NCBI GenBank assembly: GCA_913778085.1
Contig: CAJYXJ010000067.1
Location: 1-51,053, forward strand
Direction of reading: 5' to 3'
Source of the DNA: an uncultured Chryseobacterium sp.
GTDB lineage: Bacteria > Bacteroidota > Bacteroidia > Flavobacteriales > Weeksellaceae
DNA length: 51,053 nucleotides
In this document: positions 36,073 to 44,099 of the stretch, one piece after another
Layout of the letters: the number at the start of each line of letters is the position of its first letter
How positions within the stretch are numbered: position 1 is the stretch's first letter
Notes under the pieces: model-generated
The model's database searches: none
Seen by the model: only the letters and a program-made list of their open reading frames with translations
Told to the model about the DNA's origin: nothing
Program-made: the position numbers and the translations under genes

Positions 36073-36114
36073 ATTATGCCTGTTGATGAAATATATCAAT
36101 CTATTTTAAAATTA

Positions 36115-36735
36115 TCACAACATTACCTTCTTAAAAGCATCCACCTTCTGATAGTGATCATTGGATTCCTTTTCCTTTTTATCAATAATCAGAATTCCGG
36201 ATAGATGATCGATTTCATGCTGGAAAATCACGGCGGTGAATCCTTCAACAATTTCAGAATATGGCTGCCCTTTCAGATCGACGTATTCCAATTGAATGAC
36301 CTGGCTGCGGTAAAACTGATCCCTGAATTCGGGAATGGAAAGGTCTCCTTCCGGACCGAGGTTCTGAATTTCCGATTTCCAGGTAATCACCGGATTGATA
36401 AAATATTCCAGCGGTTCTCCCGGTTTGTCAAAACGCTGTACCCAAATCACTTTCCGGTTAATCCCGACCTGCGGTGCTGCAATACCTACTCCACCGTCCG
36501 TGGATAGCAAAGATTCCTTCATTCTCTTTACCAGGACCGCCGTATTCTTATCCAGCGGATCAATTTCAGAGGAAAGACTCAGCAATATTTTATGCTGATG
36601 CTCATAGGTAGTTTGATAGATGGGCAAAGCGGTATCGGGATCACCCTGATTGATCAGGGAAACTTCATCAGCGGTGAGCTTCTGGGCATGGATGAAACCA
36701 ATAAAGAAGATCAATAAAAAAGAAAGTTTTTTCAT
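36115..36735 (-). CDS. Exported peptide-deformylase-like protein with Cys-to-Asp change
   Basis: 206 residues. A clear signal peptide (MKKLSFLLIFFIGFIHAQ) precedes a peptide-deformylase domain. Motif I is GVGIAAPQVG (82-91) and motif III is FQHEIDHLSG (HExxH 173-177), both intact. Motif II, usually EGCLS, reads EGDLSIPEF, so the metal-binding Cys is Asp131. Cytoplasmic deformylase acts on nascent proteins, so an exported one must do something else, perhaps on formyl-peptides outside. No fmt partner is nearby. The protein may still bind metal through His173, His177 and Asp131. Confidence 0.85.
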   Translation of the reverse strand: MKKLSFLLIFFIGFIHAQKLTADEVSLINQGDPDTALPIYQTTYEHQHKILLSLSSEIDPLDKNTAVLVKRMKESLLSTDGGVGIAAPQVGINRKVIWVQRFDKPGEPLEYFINPVITWKSEIQNLGPEGDLSIPEFRDQFYRSQVIQLEYVDLKGQPYSEIVEGFTAVIFQHEIDHLSGILIIDKKEKESNDHYQKVDAFKKVML

Positions 36736-37406
36736 AGTGGCAGAATGTTGAACAAAGATAAATGATGTTTATAATTTAACCACAGATTCTCGCAGATTAT
36801 TATGTGCCTTCGGTTCCGCTCAGCCACCGGAATCTGAGAAATTCAGCAACCGTTTGTATTTCCGCAGGGATCCCAACATCATATGAGAACGTCAGTTCAA
36901 TGTAAGTTTAATATTTAAATATCAATAGAAATGGGCGATAGCCCATTTGCCAAATGCCGTATAATAAGCGGCTTTAGCCAAAACCTACAATAAATTTAGG
37001 CTAAAGTCAATTAGAAATTACAATTTAATATCTGGCTGAAGTTTAATTCATTCTATTAAATACAACAAATTGAATACCAGTTTACTAATTTTATTTTTAA
37101 GTCGAAATCATGTTATTAAAGAATTCATGGTAAATATTAAAAAGGATGATTTTCCGACGTCAAACTAACTTTTTATAGTCCTGCTACCGTATAACTTTTA
37201 CCTGGCTCTTTTTACTTTTTACCCGGCTCTTTCGGAAATTAACCATTAAGGTTTAATAACGTATTAAGAGAACATTATGTCGAGCTTCGCTTGAAGGAAA
37301 CCGCTGAGTAAAATCTTTGATTTACCTTAATGCAACTTACACCCTTCATCCCCCTTAATGATTCAAAGGTATTCACACTTGGCTTTTTTACTTTTTCCTT
37401 GAGTTT
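36736..37406. repeat. Intergenic region with a GGCTTTAGCC-type palindromic repeat (36922-37011)
   Basis: ATAGAAATGGGCGATAGCCCAT (two overlapping fragments, 36925-36946) is followed by GGCTTTAGCCAAAA (36970) and TTTAGGCTAAAGTC. The same arrangement is at 50671-50797. The rest of this 670-base gap is A/T-rich and shows no ORF with support and no RNA gene I recognise. Confidence 0.6.
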
Positions 37407-38279
37407 TTAGTACGTTTTCGTCATATCCGCCGGGATCACCAGGTTATAATCCGTCGGGATATAGTCTTTTTCCGGCACTTTAAGTTCGGGATCTTCGGAT
37501 TCGAATACGGAGATTACCGCCATCTTCAGGTTCGGATTTTTCTGTTTGAGATACCAGTAAATACCGCCGAATTCCTTGCTGTGGTAATTGCCGTTGTAAT
37601 GAATAAACGTCTTTCCGGGATGAAGGTTTTTAAGGATCGATTCTGCCATGGTGGCATCTTTAATGGCCTGGGCGGAAATAAAATTCATCACTTTCATTTC
37701 TTCCGCATGGTCGCCCATCATTTTTTTCATTTCGGGATAGCCGGGTGTTTCCAAAGTTACCTTGATCGGCAGCTTGGCAATATAAGCTTTATCTTTCGAT
37801 GGCAGACTCTTTAAGGATTCCAGCCCCTCTTTTGAAGTTTGGGAAGCATATCTTCGGGGAACATTGGTGGCGATGAACGGTAATTTTTTATCCTTCGCAA
37901 AATCAACCAGCGGTTGGTAATCCGTGGCAAAATTATTCCACAATCTTGCAGAATCCTTTAAAGTTTTGGCATCAAACGTTCCGTTCAGATATTTGTTTAA
38001 TTGGGGCTGATTGTCTCTTTCAAACATTTCCGCCCCTAAAATCAGCTGCCCGTTTTTCTTTTGGTACAAAGCTTCCGTTACTTTCAGCTGCAGCCAGTGG
38101 TTGATGGAATTGTTATGGTTTTCGCCGAAGAATACCACATCATAGCCGGTAAGTTCATTCACCAGTTTTTCCGTTTTCACTTCCTTTCCTTTTTTGTCAT
38201 AAAACTGATAAGATTTGAAATCCTGCGCATGGAGTGAATAGAAAGCAACTAACAATATAGAGATAAGGATATTTTTCAT
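37407..38279 (-). CDS. ChaN-like exported protein (heme/iron-associated)
   Basis: 290 residues from MKNILISILLVAFYSLHAQ (signal peptide). An ATG 17 codons further upstream is rejected because it would precede the signal peptide with hydrophobic but unrelated residues. The DUF399/ChaN domain begins YDVVFFGENHNNSINHW, continues LILGAEMFERDNQPQL and later has FIHYNGNYHSKEFGGIYWYL. ChaN relatives bind heme cofacially in dimers. It lies next to the hmu operon on the same strand but 320 bases after the operon terminator, so it is a separate unit. Confidence 0.85.
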   Translation of the reverse strand: MKNILISILLVAFYSLHAQDFKSYQFYDKKGKEVKTEKLVNELTGYDVVFFGENHNNSINHWLQLKVTEALYQKKNGQLILGAEMFERDNQPQLNKYLNGTFDAKTLKDSARLWNNFATDYQPLVDFAKDKKLPFIATNVPRRYASQTSKEGLESLKSLPSKDKAYIAKLPIKVTLETPGYPEMKKMMGDHAEEMKVMNFISAQAIKDATMAESILKNLHPGKTFIHYNGNYHSKEFGGIYWYLKQKNPNLKMAVISVFESEDPELKVPEKDYIPTDYNLVIPADMTKTY

Positions 38280-38599
38280 ACTGAATATTTTTTTACCACA
38301 AATAACACCAATAGGAATCACAAAGATCACGATATAATTTTAAAGATAACTTCTGAATTTTAAAATCTGTTTAATTTTAACTTAATACTATATTTACATT
38401 ATCAAGCAAATAAATCTGCGGAATCTGCCAAATCTGCGTGCGTATAAAAGACAATTAAGCAGGCAACAAGGCTCAAACTTAATTTTAGACAAGCATTAGC
38501 CGTGTCATTTGTGAAATTATTTGTGACATCTGTGTTTAAACTGAAGAAAAAGGCCGCCCTACAAAAAACAGGACGGCCTTTAAAAATTAATCTAACTAT
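38280..38599. other. Intergenic region between chaN-like gene and hmuS
   Basis: Holds the hmu operon terminator at 38542-38581 and low-complexity AATCTGCG-type repeats near 38410-38440 (the sort also seen near 36780). No gene is visible. Confidence 0.5.
38542..38581 (-). terminator. hmu operon terminator
   Basis: 12-bp stem AAAGGCCGTCCT/AGGGCGGCCTTT with one G-T pair on the minus strand (on the plus strand it would be a C-A mismatch, so the orientation is clear), then TTTTCTTC. Lies 20 bases beyond the hmuS stop. Confidence 0.88.
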
Positions 38600-39628
38600 T
38601 TATTTTTCCAGCCCTGCCACCAGGTCTTTCCATTCCTGCAGCTCAGGGATTCCCGGCTTTCTTTTTCCGAAGAACTGAACGATAAAGTCCCCTTCTTTAT
38701 TGAATACTTCAATCGCGGTTACTTCACCGTCTTCCGTCGGTTTCTTCACAATCCAGGCTTCTGCGATTTTCGTAACATCCAGATGTAAGTTGAAATCCGG
38801 ATCCATGACGTTGAACCATTGCTGGTGCCATAGGGTTTTCTTTACATTTCCGGTGTGGATCTGGATGATCCCTCTGTTTCCTACGAAGATCATAATCGGA
38901 AGTTCCTTTTCTGAAGCGTCTTCCAGTACGTTTACTACTTTGGAACTTTCAATTTTTTGGGTAAATCCTTCCGGAGCCAGTCTCAGGGCCTGTGTTCTGC
39001 TTACCCCGAATTTCCGGGTCATCATGAAGAAATCGTGGGTATCTTTCAATGATTTCCATGCATGCTGAAAACCTTCTACATCAATTTCAGCATCCGGTTT
39101 TTCTTCCGCTTTCGGGGCTACCGCTTCAAATTCAAAAGAGGTATGCTGCTCATCAGCTTTAAATTTTTCCACGATTGCGTCAAAAGCCGCTTCATTACTG
39201 TCTTTGGTAAGATAAATTTTATGAAGAGCCAAGCCGTCTTTTCCGAAGAATTGCAGGCTTTTTTTATCTCCTTCCACCACGGCAAAAGCAAATTTCCAGT
39301 GGTTCAGGAAAATCCTTAAATCAATATCTGCTCCTACGAAAAGCTGGGCGTGAGGACTGCTGAAATCTCCGTTCTGGTAGGTTCCTTTTCTTTCGTGGAC
39401 GCACTCGTCGTTACGGGTAAGAGCCATTACTTTTCCTAATTGTTCGGCTTCCGTTAAAATATTCTGAAACTCCGGCTTCAGTATCGTTACGCCTTCTCCA
39501 ACGCTGGTTGCCAATAGTTCGGCTTCGCTTACGCCCAGTTCTGCCGCTGCATTTCTGATTCTCAGGTGCGGATTTTCCGCTTTAAGAGCTTCCCATTTTT
39601 CTTTTAGATCGTTTACTAATGTGCTCAT
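38600..39628 (-). CDS. hmuS: Heme-degrading/heme-utilisation factor HmuS (ChuS/HemS family)
   Basis: 342 residues with two similar halves. The N-terminal half begins LRIRNAAAELGVSEAELLATSVGE (about 22-45), with ALTRNDECVHERKGTY after it. The second half repeats the pattern at FFMMTRKFGVSRTQALRLAPEGF. The axial heme His lies in the region KGTYQNGDFSSPHAQLFVG in the first half. No signal peptide, so it is cytoplasmic and would take heme from the HmuTUV transporter. Last gene of the operon, 4 bases after the methyltransferase. Confidence 0.9.
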   Translation of the reverse strand: MSTLVNDLKEKWEALKAENPHLRIRNAAAELGVSEAELLATSVGEGVTILKPEFQNILTEAEQLGKVMALTRNDECVHERKGTYQNGDFSSPHAQLFVGADIDLRIFLNHWKFAFAVVEGDKKSLQFFGKDGLALHKIYLTKDSNEAAFDAIVEKFKADEQHTSFEFEAVAPKAEEKPDAEIDVEGFQHAWKSLKDTHDFFMMTRKFGVSRTQALRLAPEGFTQKIESSKVVNVLEDASEKELPIMIFVGNRGIIQIHTGNVKKTLWHQQWFNVMDPDFNLHLDVTKIAEAWIVKKPTEDGEVTAIEVFNKEGDFIVQFFGKRKPGIPELQEWKDLVAGLEK

Positions 39629-39632
39629 TATT

Positions 39633-40283
39633 TTATTTTTTTATGGTTAAAATCGTGTAATTTCTTGTAATGGTTTCTTCTCCTGTTTTGCTTTTTACTT
39701 CTTCTTCCCTTTCGGAAACCGTTATTCTGCTGAAATAGCTTCCGGAAACGGTCTCCTCCATTTCATCGGTATTGTACAGGGTAAAATCGAATTGGGTAAA
39801 CGGCAGTTTTTCCATGAAATCCCTCTGTCCGAAAGTCAGAACAAAAGTTCCTGTCTTTTTCAGGACCCTGTAAATTTCATTTAAATAGTCCACCGGCTGC
39901 TTCCAGAAATAAACCGTGTTCACGGTAACTATTTTATCAAACATTTTATCTTCAAAAGGCAGCTTTTCCCCTTCATACAATACAAAATCCGCCTGGTCCC
40001 TGAAGGCTTCGTTTAATCTTTTGGCTTCGTTGTGCATGGTCGCGGAAATATCGATTCCCGTATATTTTATATTTTGAGCCCTGTTTAAAATGCTTTTCAC
40101 ATGACCTGCGTTTCCGTGGCCGATCTCAAGAATGTGTTCGTTGTCTTCGATCAGAAGTGCTTTAATGCTTTCCAGTGTCATCCCGATGTTGGTGGCATTC
40201 ATCATCTCGCCGATCTCGATGCCTTTCTCGCCTTCGGGATTCGCAAGGTTCTGGGCTAATATTTTTAGTTTTTCCTGGTCCAT
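39633..40283 (-). CDS. SAM-dependent methyltransferase in the hmu operon
   Basis: 216 residues. Class I methyltransferase fold with motif I HILEIGHGNAGHV (about 50-62), motif II YTGIDISATMHNEA, and post-I IVTVNTVYFWKQP. The methyltransferase_11 type is common, and the substrate is not readable. It is encoded between hmuV and hmuS with a one-base overlap with hmuV, so it is expressed together with heme uptake. A possible role in handling tetrapyrrole products is inference only. Confidence 0.82.
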   Translation of the reverse strand: MDQEKLKILAQNLANPEGEKGIEIGEMMNATNIGMTLESIKALLIEDNEHILEIGHGNAGHVKSILNRAQNIKYTGIDISATMHNEAKRLNEAFRDQADFVLYEGEKLPFEDKMFDKIVTVNTVYFWKQPVDYLNEIYRVLKKTGTFVLTFGQRDFMEKLPFTQFDFTLYNTDEMEETVSGSYFSRITVSEREEEVKSKTGEETITRNYTILTIKK

Positions 40284-41053
40284 TATCCGAAAATGATCAT
40301 AGGGTTATGGGTTACCGGGTGTTCGCAGATGGTACACGGAAAATTGTAAGCATTGCTGATGTTTTCAGCGGTAAAAACTTCTTCCGGCGTTCCGTAGGCG
40401 GCTACTCTTCCCGATTTCATTAATAATATTTTATCAGCGTACTGCGCCGCGAGATTCAGATCATGAAGGACGACTATCGCAGAATTGGCTTTCCGGGTAA
40501 ACTTTTTAATGGTTTCCAGGGCTTTGTACTGGTGCTTCACATCCAGGTTATTCAGCGGCTCGTCCAGAAACAGCAACTTATGGGCAATCTCATTCTGCAG
40601 CTGGGCCATCACTCTGGAAAGGTGCACCCGCTGCTTTTCTCCGCCGGACAGCGTATTGTATTCCCTGTCCTTCAAATGGAATACATCGGTTTCATACATC
40701 ATATTGTTCATCGCTTCATGATCTTCCCGTTTCGGTTGGGCATCAAAATACGGATACCGCCCCATCATCACCACATCTTTCACTTCCAGCGGAATATCAT
40801 TGCTGTTGTGCTGGGAAAATTTTGCCTTGTGCTTCGACAGTTCCTGTACCGTCCAGTCAGTGATCGGCTTTTCTTTGAAGAAAACCTCCTGCTTTGATTT
40901 CACTTCATTGGCCAGCACACTCAGCAGGCTTGACTTTCCGGCTCCGTTCGGACCGACAATTGCCAGGAACTCACCATATCCCAGATGAACATCCACCGCA
41001 TCCAGGATATGGAATTCTTTATGTTTGTAACTGATCTGATGCGCCCTGATCAT
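40283..41053 (-). CDS. hmuV: Heme ABC transporter ATP-binding protein
   Basis: 256 residues. Walker A GPNGAGKSS (about 36-44), signature NTLSGGEKQRVHLSRVMAQL, Walker B KLLFLDEPLNNLD and the switch His in VVLHDLNL. Energises the HmuU permease. Overlaps hmuU by four bases, and the methyltransferase by one. Confidence 0.95.
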   Translation of the reverse strand: MIRAHQISYKHKEFHILDAVDVHLGYGEFLAIVGPNGAGKSSLLSVLANEVKSKQEVFFKEKPITDWTVQELSKHKAKFSQHNSNDIPLEVKDVVMMGRYPYFDAQPKREDHEAMNNMMYETDVFHLKDREYNTLSGGEKQRVHLSRVMAQLQNEIAHKLLFLDEPLNNLDVKHQYKALETIKKFTRKANSAIVVLHDLNLAAQYADKILLMKSGRVAAYGTPEEVFTAENISNAYNFPCTICEHPVTHNPMIIFG

Positions 41054-42093
41054 GACAGTGATTTTTTAAATTTAACTAAAATCGCAATGAAAATCGGACC
41101 TCCCATGAGAGCGGTCAGAATCCCAATCGGCAGTTCCGAGGGCTCTACAATACTTCTGCTGAACGTATCGGCAGTGAGCAAGAGAATGCTTCCGAAAATC
41201 GCCGATAACGGCAGAATGAAAGCATAATCGGATTTAAAGAGAAGCCTTAAAATATAAGGTACGATAAGGCCTACAAAACCGATTGTCCCGGAAAATGCCA
41301 CGCAGCTTCCTATCATTAGTGCCGTAATCAGGATAATCTGCTTCTTCAACCTTTCTACGTTAATTCCCAGATGCTCCGCATCTTTTTCACCCAGCATCAT
41401 GGCATTTAACGCTTTGCCTTTTGGCAGCAGAATGAAGTAAGAGATCACTAAAACAACCGCCAGGATACTGTTCTTGGTCCAGGTCGCGGCGGCAAGGCTT
41501 CCTAAATTCCAGAACGTCAGATCCCTCAGCTGGTCATCTTTTGAAATGTAGATCAGGAAACCGGTGATGGAGAATCCGATAGCGGTAATGGCTACTCCGC
41601 TCAGCAGCATCATGACGACATTGGTTTTTCCCCCGCTTGTCGAAATCCTGTAGACCAGCAGCATGGATAAGAAAGAACCGATGAAAGCAGCGATCCCCAC
41701 CAGTGAAAACTGTACCGCTTCAGGAAGATACTGCTTGAAGTGTCCTCCTAAAACGATGGTAACGGCGGCAAGTAATGTTGCTCCCGAGGTAAGTCCTATC
41801 AGATCCCCTGTGGCCAGCGGATTCTTAAACAATCCCTGTAAACTTGTCCCCGAAACGGCCAGCATGCTTCCGATGAGAACAGCCATCACAATTCTGGCCG
41901 CCCTTACTTCCCAGACCACATACCGATCGCTTAAAGACAGCCACGGATCTCCTTTCATCATCTTACCCAGCACTTCAAAGGCCGACTTTCCTCCGAAATC
42001 ATAAACTCCGGTATTAAGAGACCATACTGCTATCATGGTTAGCAGTATGGCACTTATGCTGACATAAACGTATAATTTACTTCGTGTTTTCAA
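41050..42093 (-). CDS. hmuU: Heme ABC transporter permease (FecCD family)
   Basis: 347 residues with about ten transmembrane helices. Family motifs: AARIVMAVLIGSMLAVSGTSLQGLFKNPLA near the beginning, NVVMMLLSGVAITAI in the middle, and GTIGFVGLIVPYILR near the end. Belongs with hmuT and hmuV; it overlaps hmuT by 17 bases. Confidence 0.95.
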   Translation of the reverse strand: MKTRSKLYVYVSISAILLTMIAVWSLNTGVYDFGGKSAFEVLGKMMKGDPWLSLSDRYVVWEVRAARIVMAVLIGSMLAVSGTSLQGLFKNPLATGDLIGLTSGATLLAAVTIVLGGHFKQYLPEAVQFSLVGIAAFIGSFLSMLLVYRISTSGGKTNVVMMLLSGVAITAIGFSITGFLIYISKDDQLRDLTFWNLGSLAAATWTKNSILAVVLVISYFILLPKGKALNAMMLGEKDAEHLGINVERLKKQIILITALMIGSCVAFSGTIGFVGLIVPYILRLLFKSDYAFILPLSAIFGSILLLTADTFSRSIVEPSELPIGILTALMGGPIFIAILVKFKKSLS

Positions 42094-42955
42094 TTAACAG
42101 TTTGTTTAATCCTACAGCAGCTTCCCCCAACCTCGGCCCGAAGCCTGAAACCAGACCTCCGTCCATTGCAATGATCTTTTTGTTTTTCCCGGCATTGGTC
42201 TGGGCAACACCCGGCATTTTTAAAGCCCCTTCGTTTCCTCCGGCACCCTGCAGTCCGCTGGTAAAGAAGAAGAGCACATCAGGGTTGGCTTTTACCACCG
42301 CTTCAGGAGTTAACGGTTTGAAGTCTTCGAAATCATTAACAGCATTTTCGCCGCCTGCAATTTCAATGAGAGAAGCCATCGGTGTATTTTTTCCGGAAAC
42401 CATCAGCATATTCCCTCTTGCATAGATGAACAGGACTTTCGGTTTTTTAGCAATCGGCTGGATCTGTTTCAGGTCGGCATCAATTTTATTATTCAGTTTC
42501 TGGTAATCGTCGCTTCCGATGGTTTTTGCCACGTCCGCGATGAGTTTTTTGGTTCCGTCTACGGTAAATTCCTGCTTGAAAATCTCTGTTTTAATTCCGG
42601 AAGACTTTATTTTCCCCATCAGTGCCGGGTTGATGTCTTTATCCGAAGCTAAAATCAGGGTCGGGGAAACAGCCATAATCGGCTCAATGGTCATTGAGCG
42701 TACGTGTCCCAAATCAACAGCTGTGGTTTTCAATGATGCCGGATACGTGCTGGTCACATCGGTTCCTACGATTTCTTTTTCATGGCCTAAAGCAGCTACG
42801 ATTTCCGTGATTCCACCATTCAAAGTAACAATTTTGTTGTTGGATTTCGGGGCCTCCGAGCTTACTTCCGTGGCATTTCCTGTTTTGGCGCTTTTCTCTT
42901 TTTTACAGGAGTACACGGCAACCAGTACAGAAGCGGCAAGAATGAATTTTTTCAT
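42077..42955 (-). CDS. hmuT: Heme ABC transporter substrate-binding lipoprotein
   Basis: 292 residues; lipobox in LVAVYSCKKEKS, so it is membrane-anchored in the periplasm. Periplasmic-binding-protein 2 (helical backbone) fold with IVTLNGGITEIVAALG, IVGTDVTSTYPASLK and RSMTIEPIMAVSPTLIL-like segments. Takes heme from the outer-membrane receptor and hands it to HmuUV. Confidence 0.93.
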   Translation of the reverse strand: MKKFILAASVLVAVYSCKKEKSAKTGNATEVSSEAPKSNNKIVTLNGGITEIVAALGHEKEIVGTDVTSTYPASLKTTAVDLGHVRSMTIEPIMAVSPTLILASDKDINPALMGKIKSSGIKTEIFKQEFTVDGTKKLIADVAKTIGSDDYQKLNNKIDADLKQIQPIAKKPKVLFIYARGNMLMVSGKNTPMASLIEIAGGENAVNDFEDFKPLTPEAVVKANPDVLFFFTSGLQGAGGNEGALKMPGVAQTNAGKNKKIIAMDGGLVSGFGPRLGEAAVGLNKLLIENTK

Positions 42956-42979
42956 AATCTACTTATTATTTGATTTATA

Positions 42980-44089
42980 TTATAAGGGTTTGTATTCGAA
43001 CTGGGGGAAGCCTCTTTCTCCTGAAGTATTGGTAAGCCTGGTGAATCTCAGTTTAAAATAGTATCCTTCCGCATCCTTGACGATATAGAAACGGTCCCCG
43101 TATACTTCAAGGCCGTTTGCTCCTACCGGGTTTCTCCAGCTGGAACCGATGACCCGCTGATCATTATAGATAAATTTGGACTGATCGATGTCGGACGTTT
43201 TAAAGTTGGTGTAGGCCTGTACTCCTGAGCCCGGTGCCGGAACAATAATTTCATAAGCCCCTGCTCCCCCAACGTTGTTGATCGTTACAAAGTCTGCATA
43301 AATATAGCTTCCTGCGCCGGTAATGGTATTGGTGAATACCGTGAAACAGAGATCCCACTTTTTCTTTTCAGGCTGAATAACGACTTCTTTTTGGCTTTTT
43401 AAGCTGACAAAATTGTAGTTGTAAGCCGTATTTTTATTAATAACCAACTCCTCATGTGAAGAGGAAGTCAACGGTGCATATTTTACTTTGTAGCCACCGT
43501 TTGCGGTTCTGGTAACCTGGACTTTCATCCAGCCGCGGCTGTCTCCTCCCGTCGCTACGGAACCTACAGGAACGGAACCCGAATAAATTTCTTTTCCCAT
43601 ATTCACGAGGTAAACGGCATTGTCCGAATCATTGGCCTTAATTTCCTCAATGGCGGTGTAGCCCGAAGGAAAGTTTCCATTCACATCATCAATATAGGTT
43701 ACGTTGGAAGGATTGAAGTTGGCCACCTGAACCTGCGTTTGTAAAGAGGCAACACTCGCTTCGGTAACGGCATCAATATCGGTAACATTGGGAATTTTTC
43801 CGGCCGCCATCATAATCGATGAATTTAAAACTACTTTGAAGGCGCTTCCTGAGTAAAAAGCAAGATCCCAATCTGTTCTTTTGGTAAATCTTTGAACAGG
43901 CTCTTGTGTAGCAGGATCAATTTCACTGAGATCAATCCAGACCTGATTAGGCTCGTTTCCTCCACCCACAGCAGGGTTTGCAATAGATCCCTCAACGCGG
44001 GAAACCGCCACCGGATCTTCATTATCGTTGATGCATGACTGAGATATAAAAGAAGCTCCTGCCAATAAGCAAAATAGTATTTTTTTCAT
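42980..44089 (-). CDS. hmuY: HmuY-like heme-binding lipoprotein
   Basis: 369 residues. The signal peptide leads to a Cys in SQSCIND, a probable lipid site. The HmuY fold is shown by WIDLSEIDPATQEPVQRF, TDWDLAFYSGS and, in the second part, KKKWDLCFTVFTNTIT, then GSSWRNPVGANGLEVYGDRF. HmuY binds heme at the cell surface and passes it to HmuR. Second gene of the operon after hmuR. Confidence 0.92.
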   Translation of the reverse strand: MKKILFCLLAGASFISQSCINDNEDPVAVSRVEGSIANPAVGGGNEPNQVWIDLSEIDPATQEPVQRFTKRTDWDLAFYSGSAFKVVLNSSIMMAAGKIPNVTDIDAVTEASVASLQTQVQVANFNPSNVTYIDDVNGNFPSGYTAIEEIKANDSDNAVYLVNMGKEIYSGSVPVGSVATGGDSRGWMKVQVTRTANGGYKVKYAPLTSSSHEELVINKNTAYNYNFVSLKSQKEVVIQPEKKKWDLCFTVFTNTITGAGSYIYADFVTINNVGGAGAYEIIVPAPGSGVQAYTNFKTSDIDQSKFIYNDQRVIGSSWRNPVGANGLEVYGDRFYIVKDAEGYYFKLRFTRLTNTSGERGFPQFEYKPL

Positions 44090-44099
44090 TTTAATTTAT

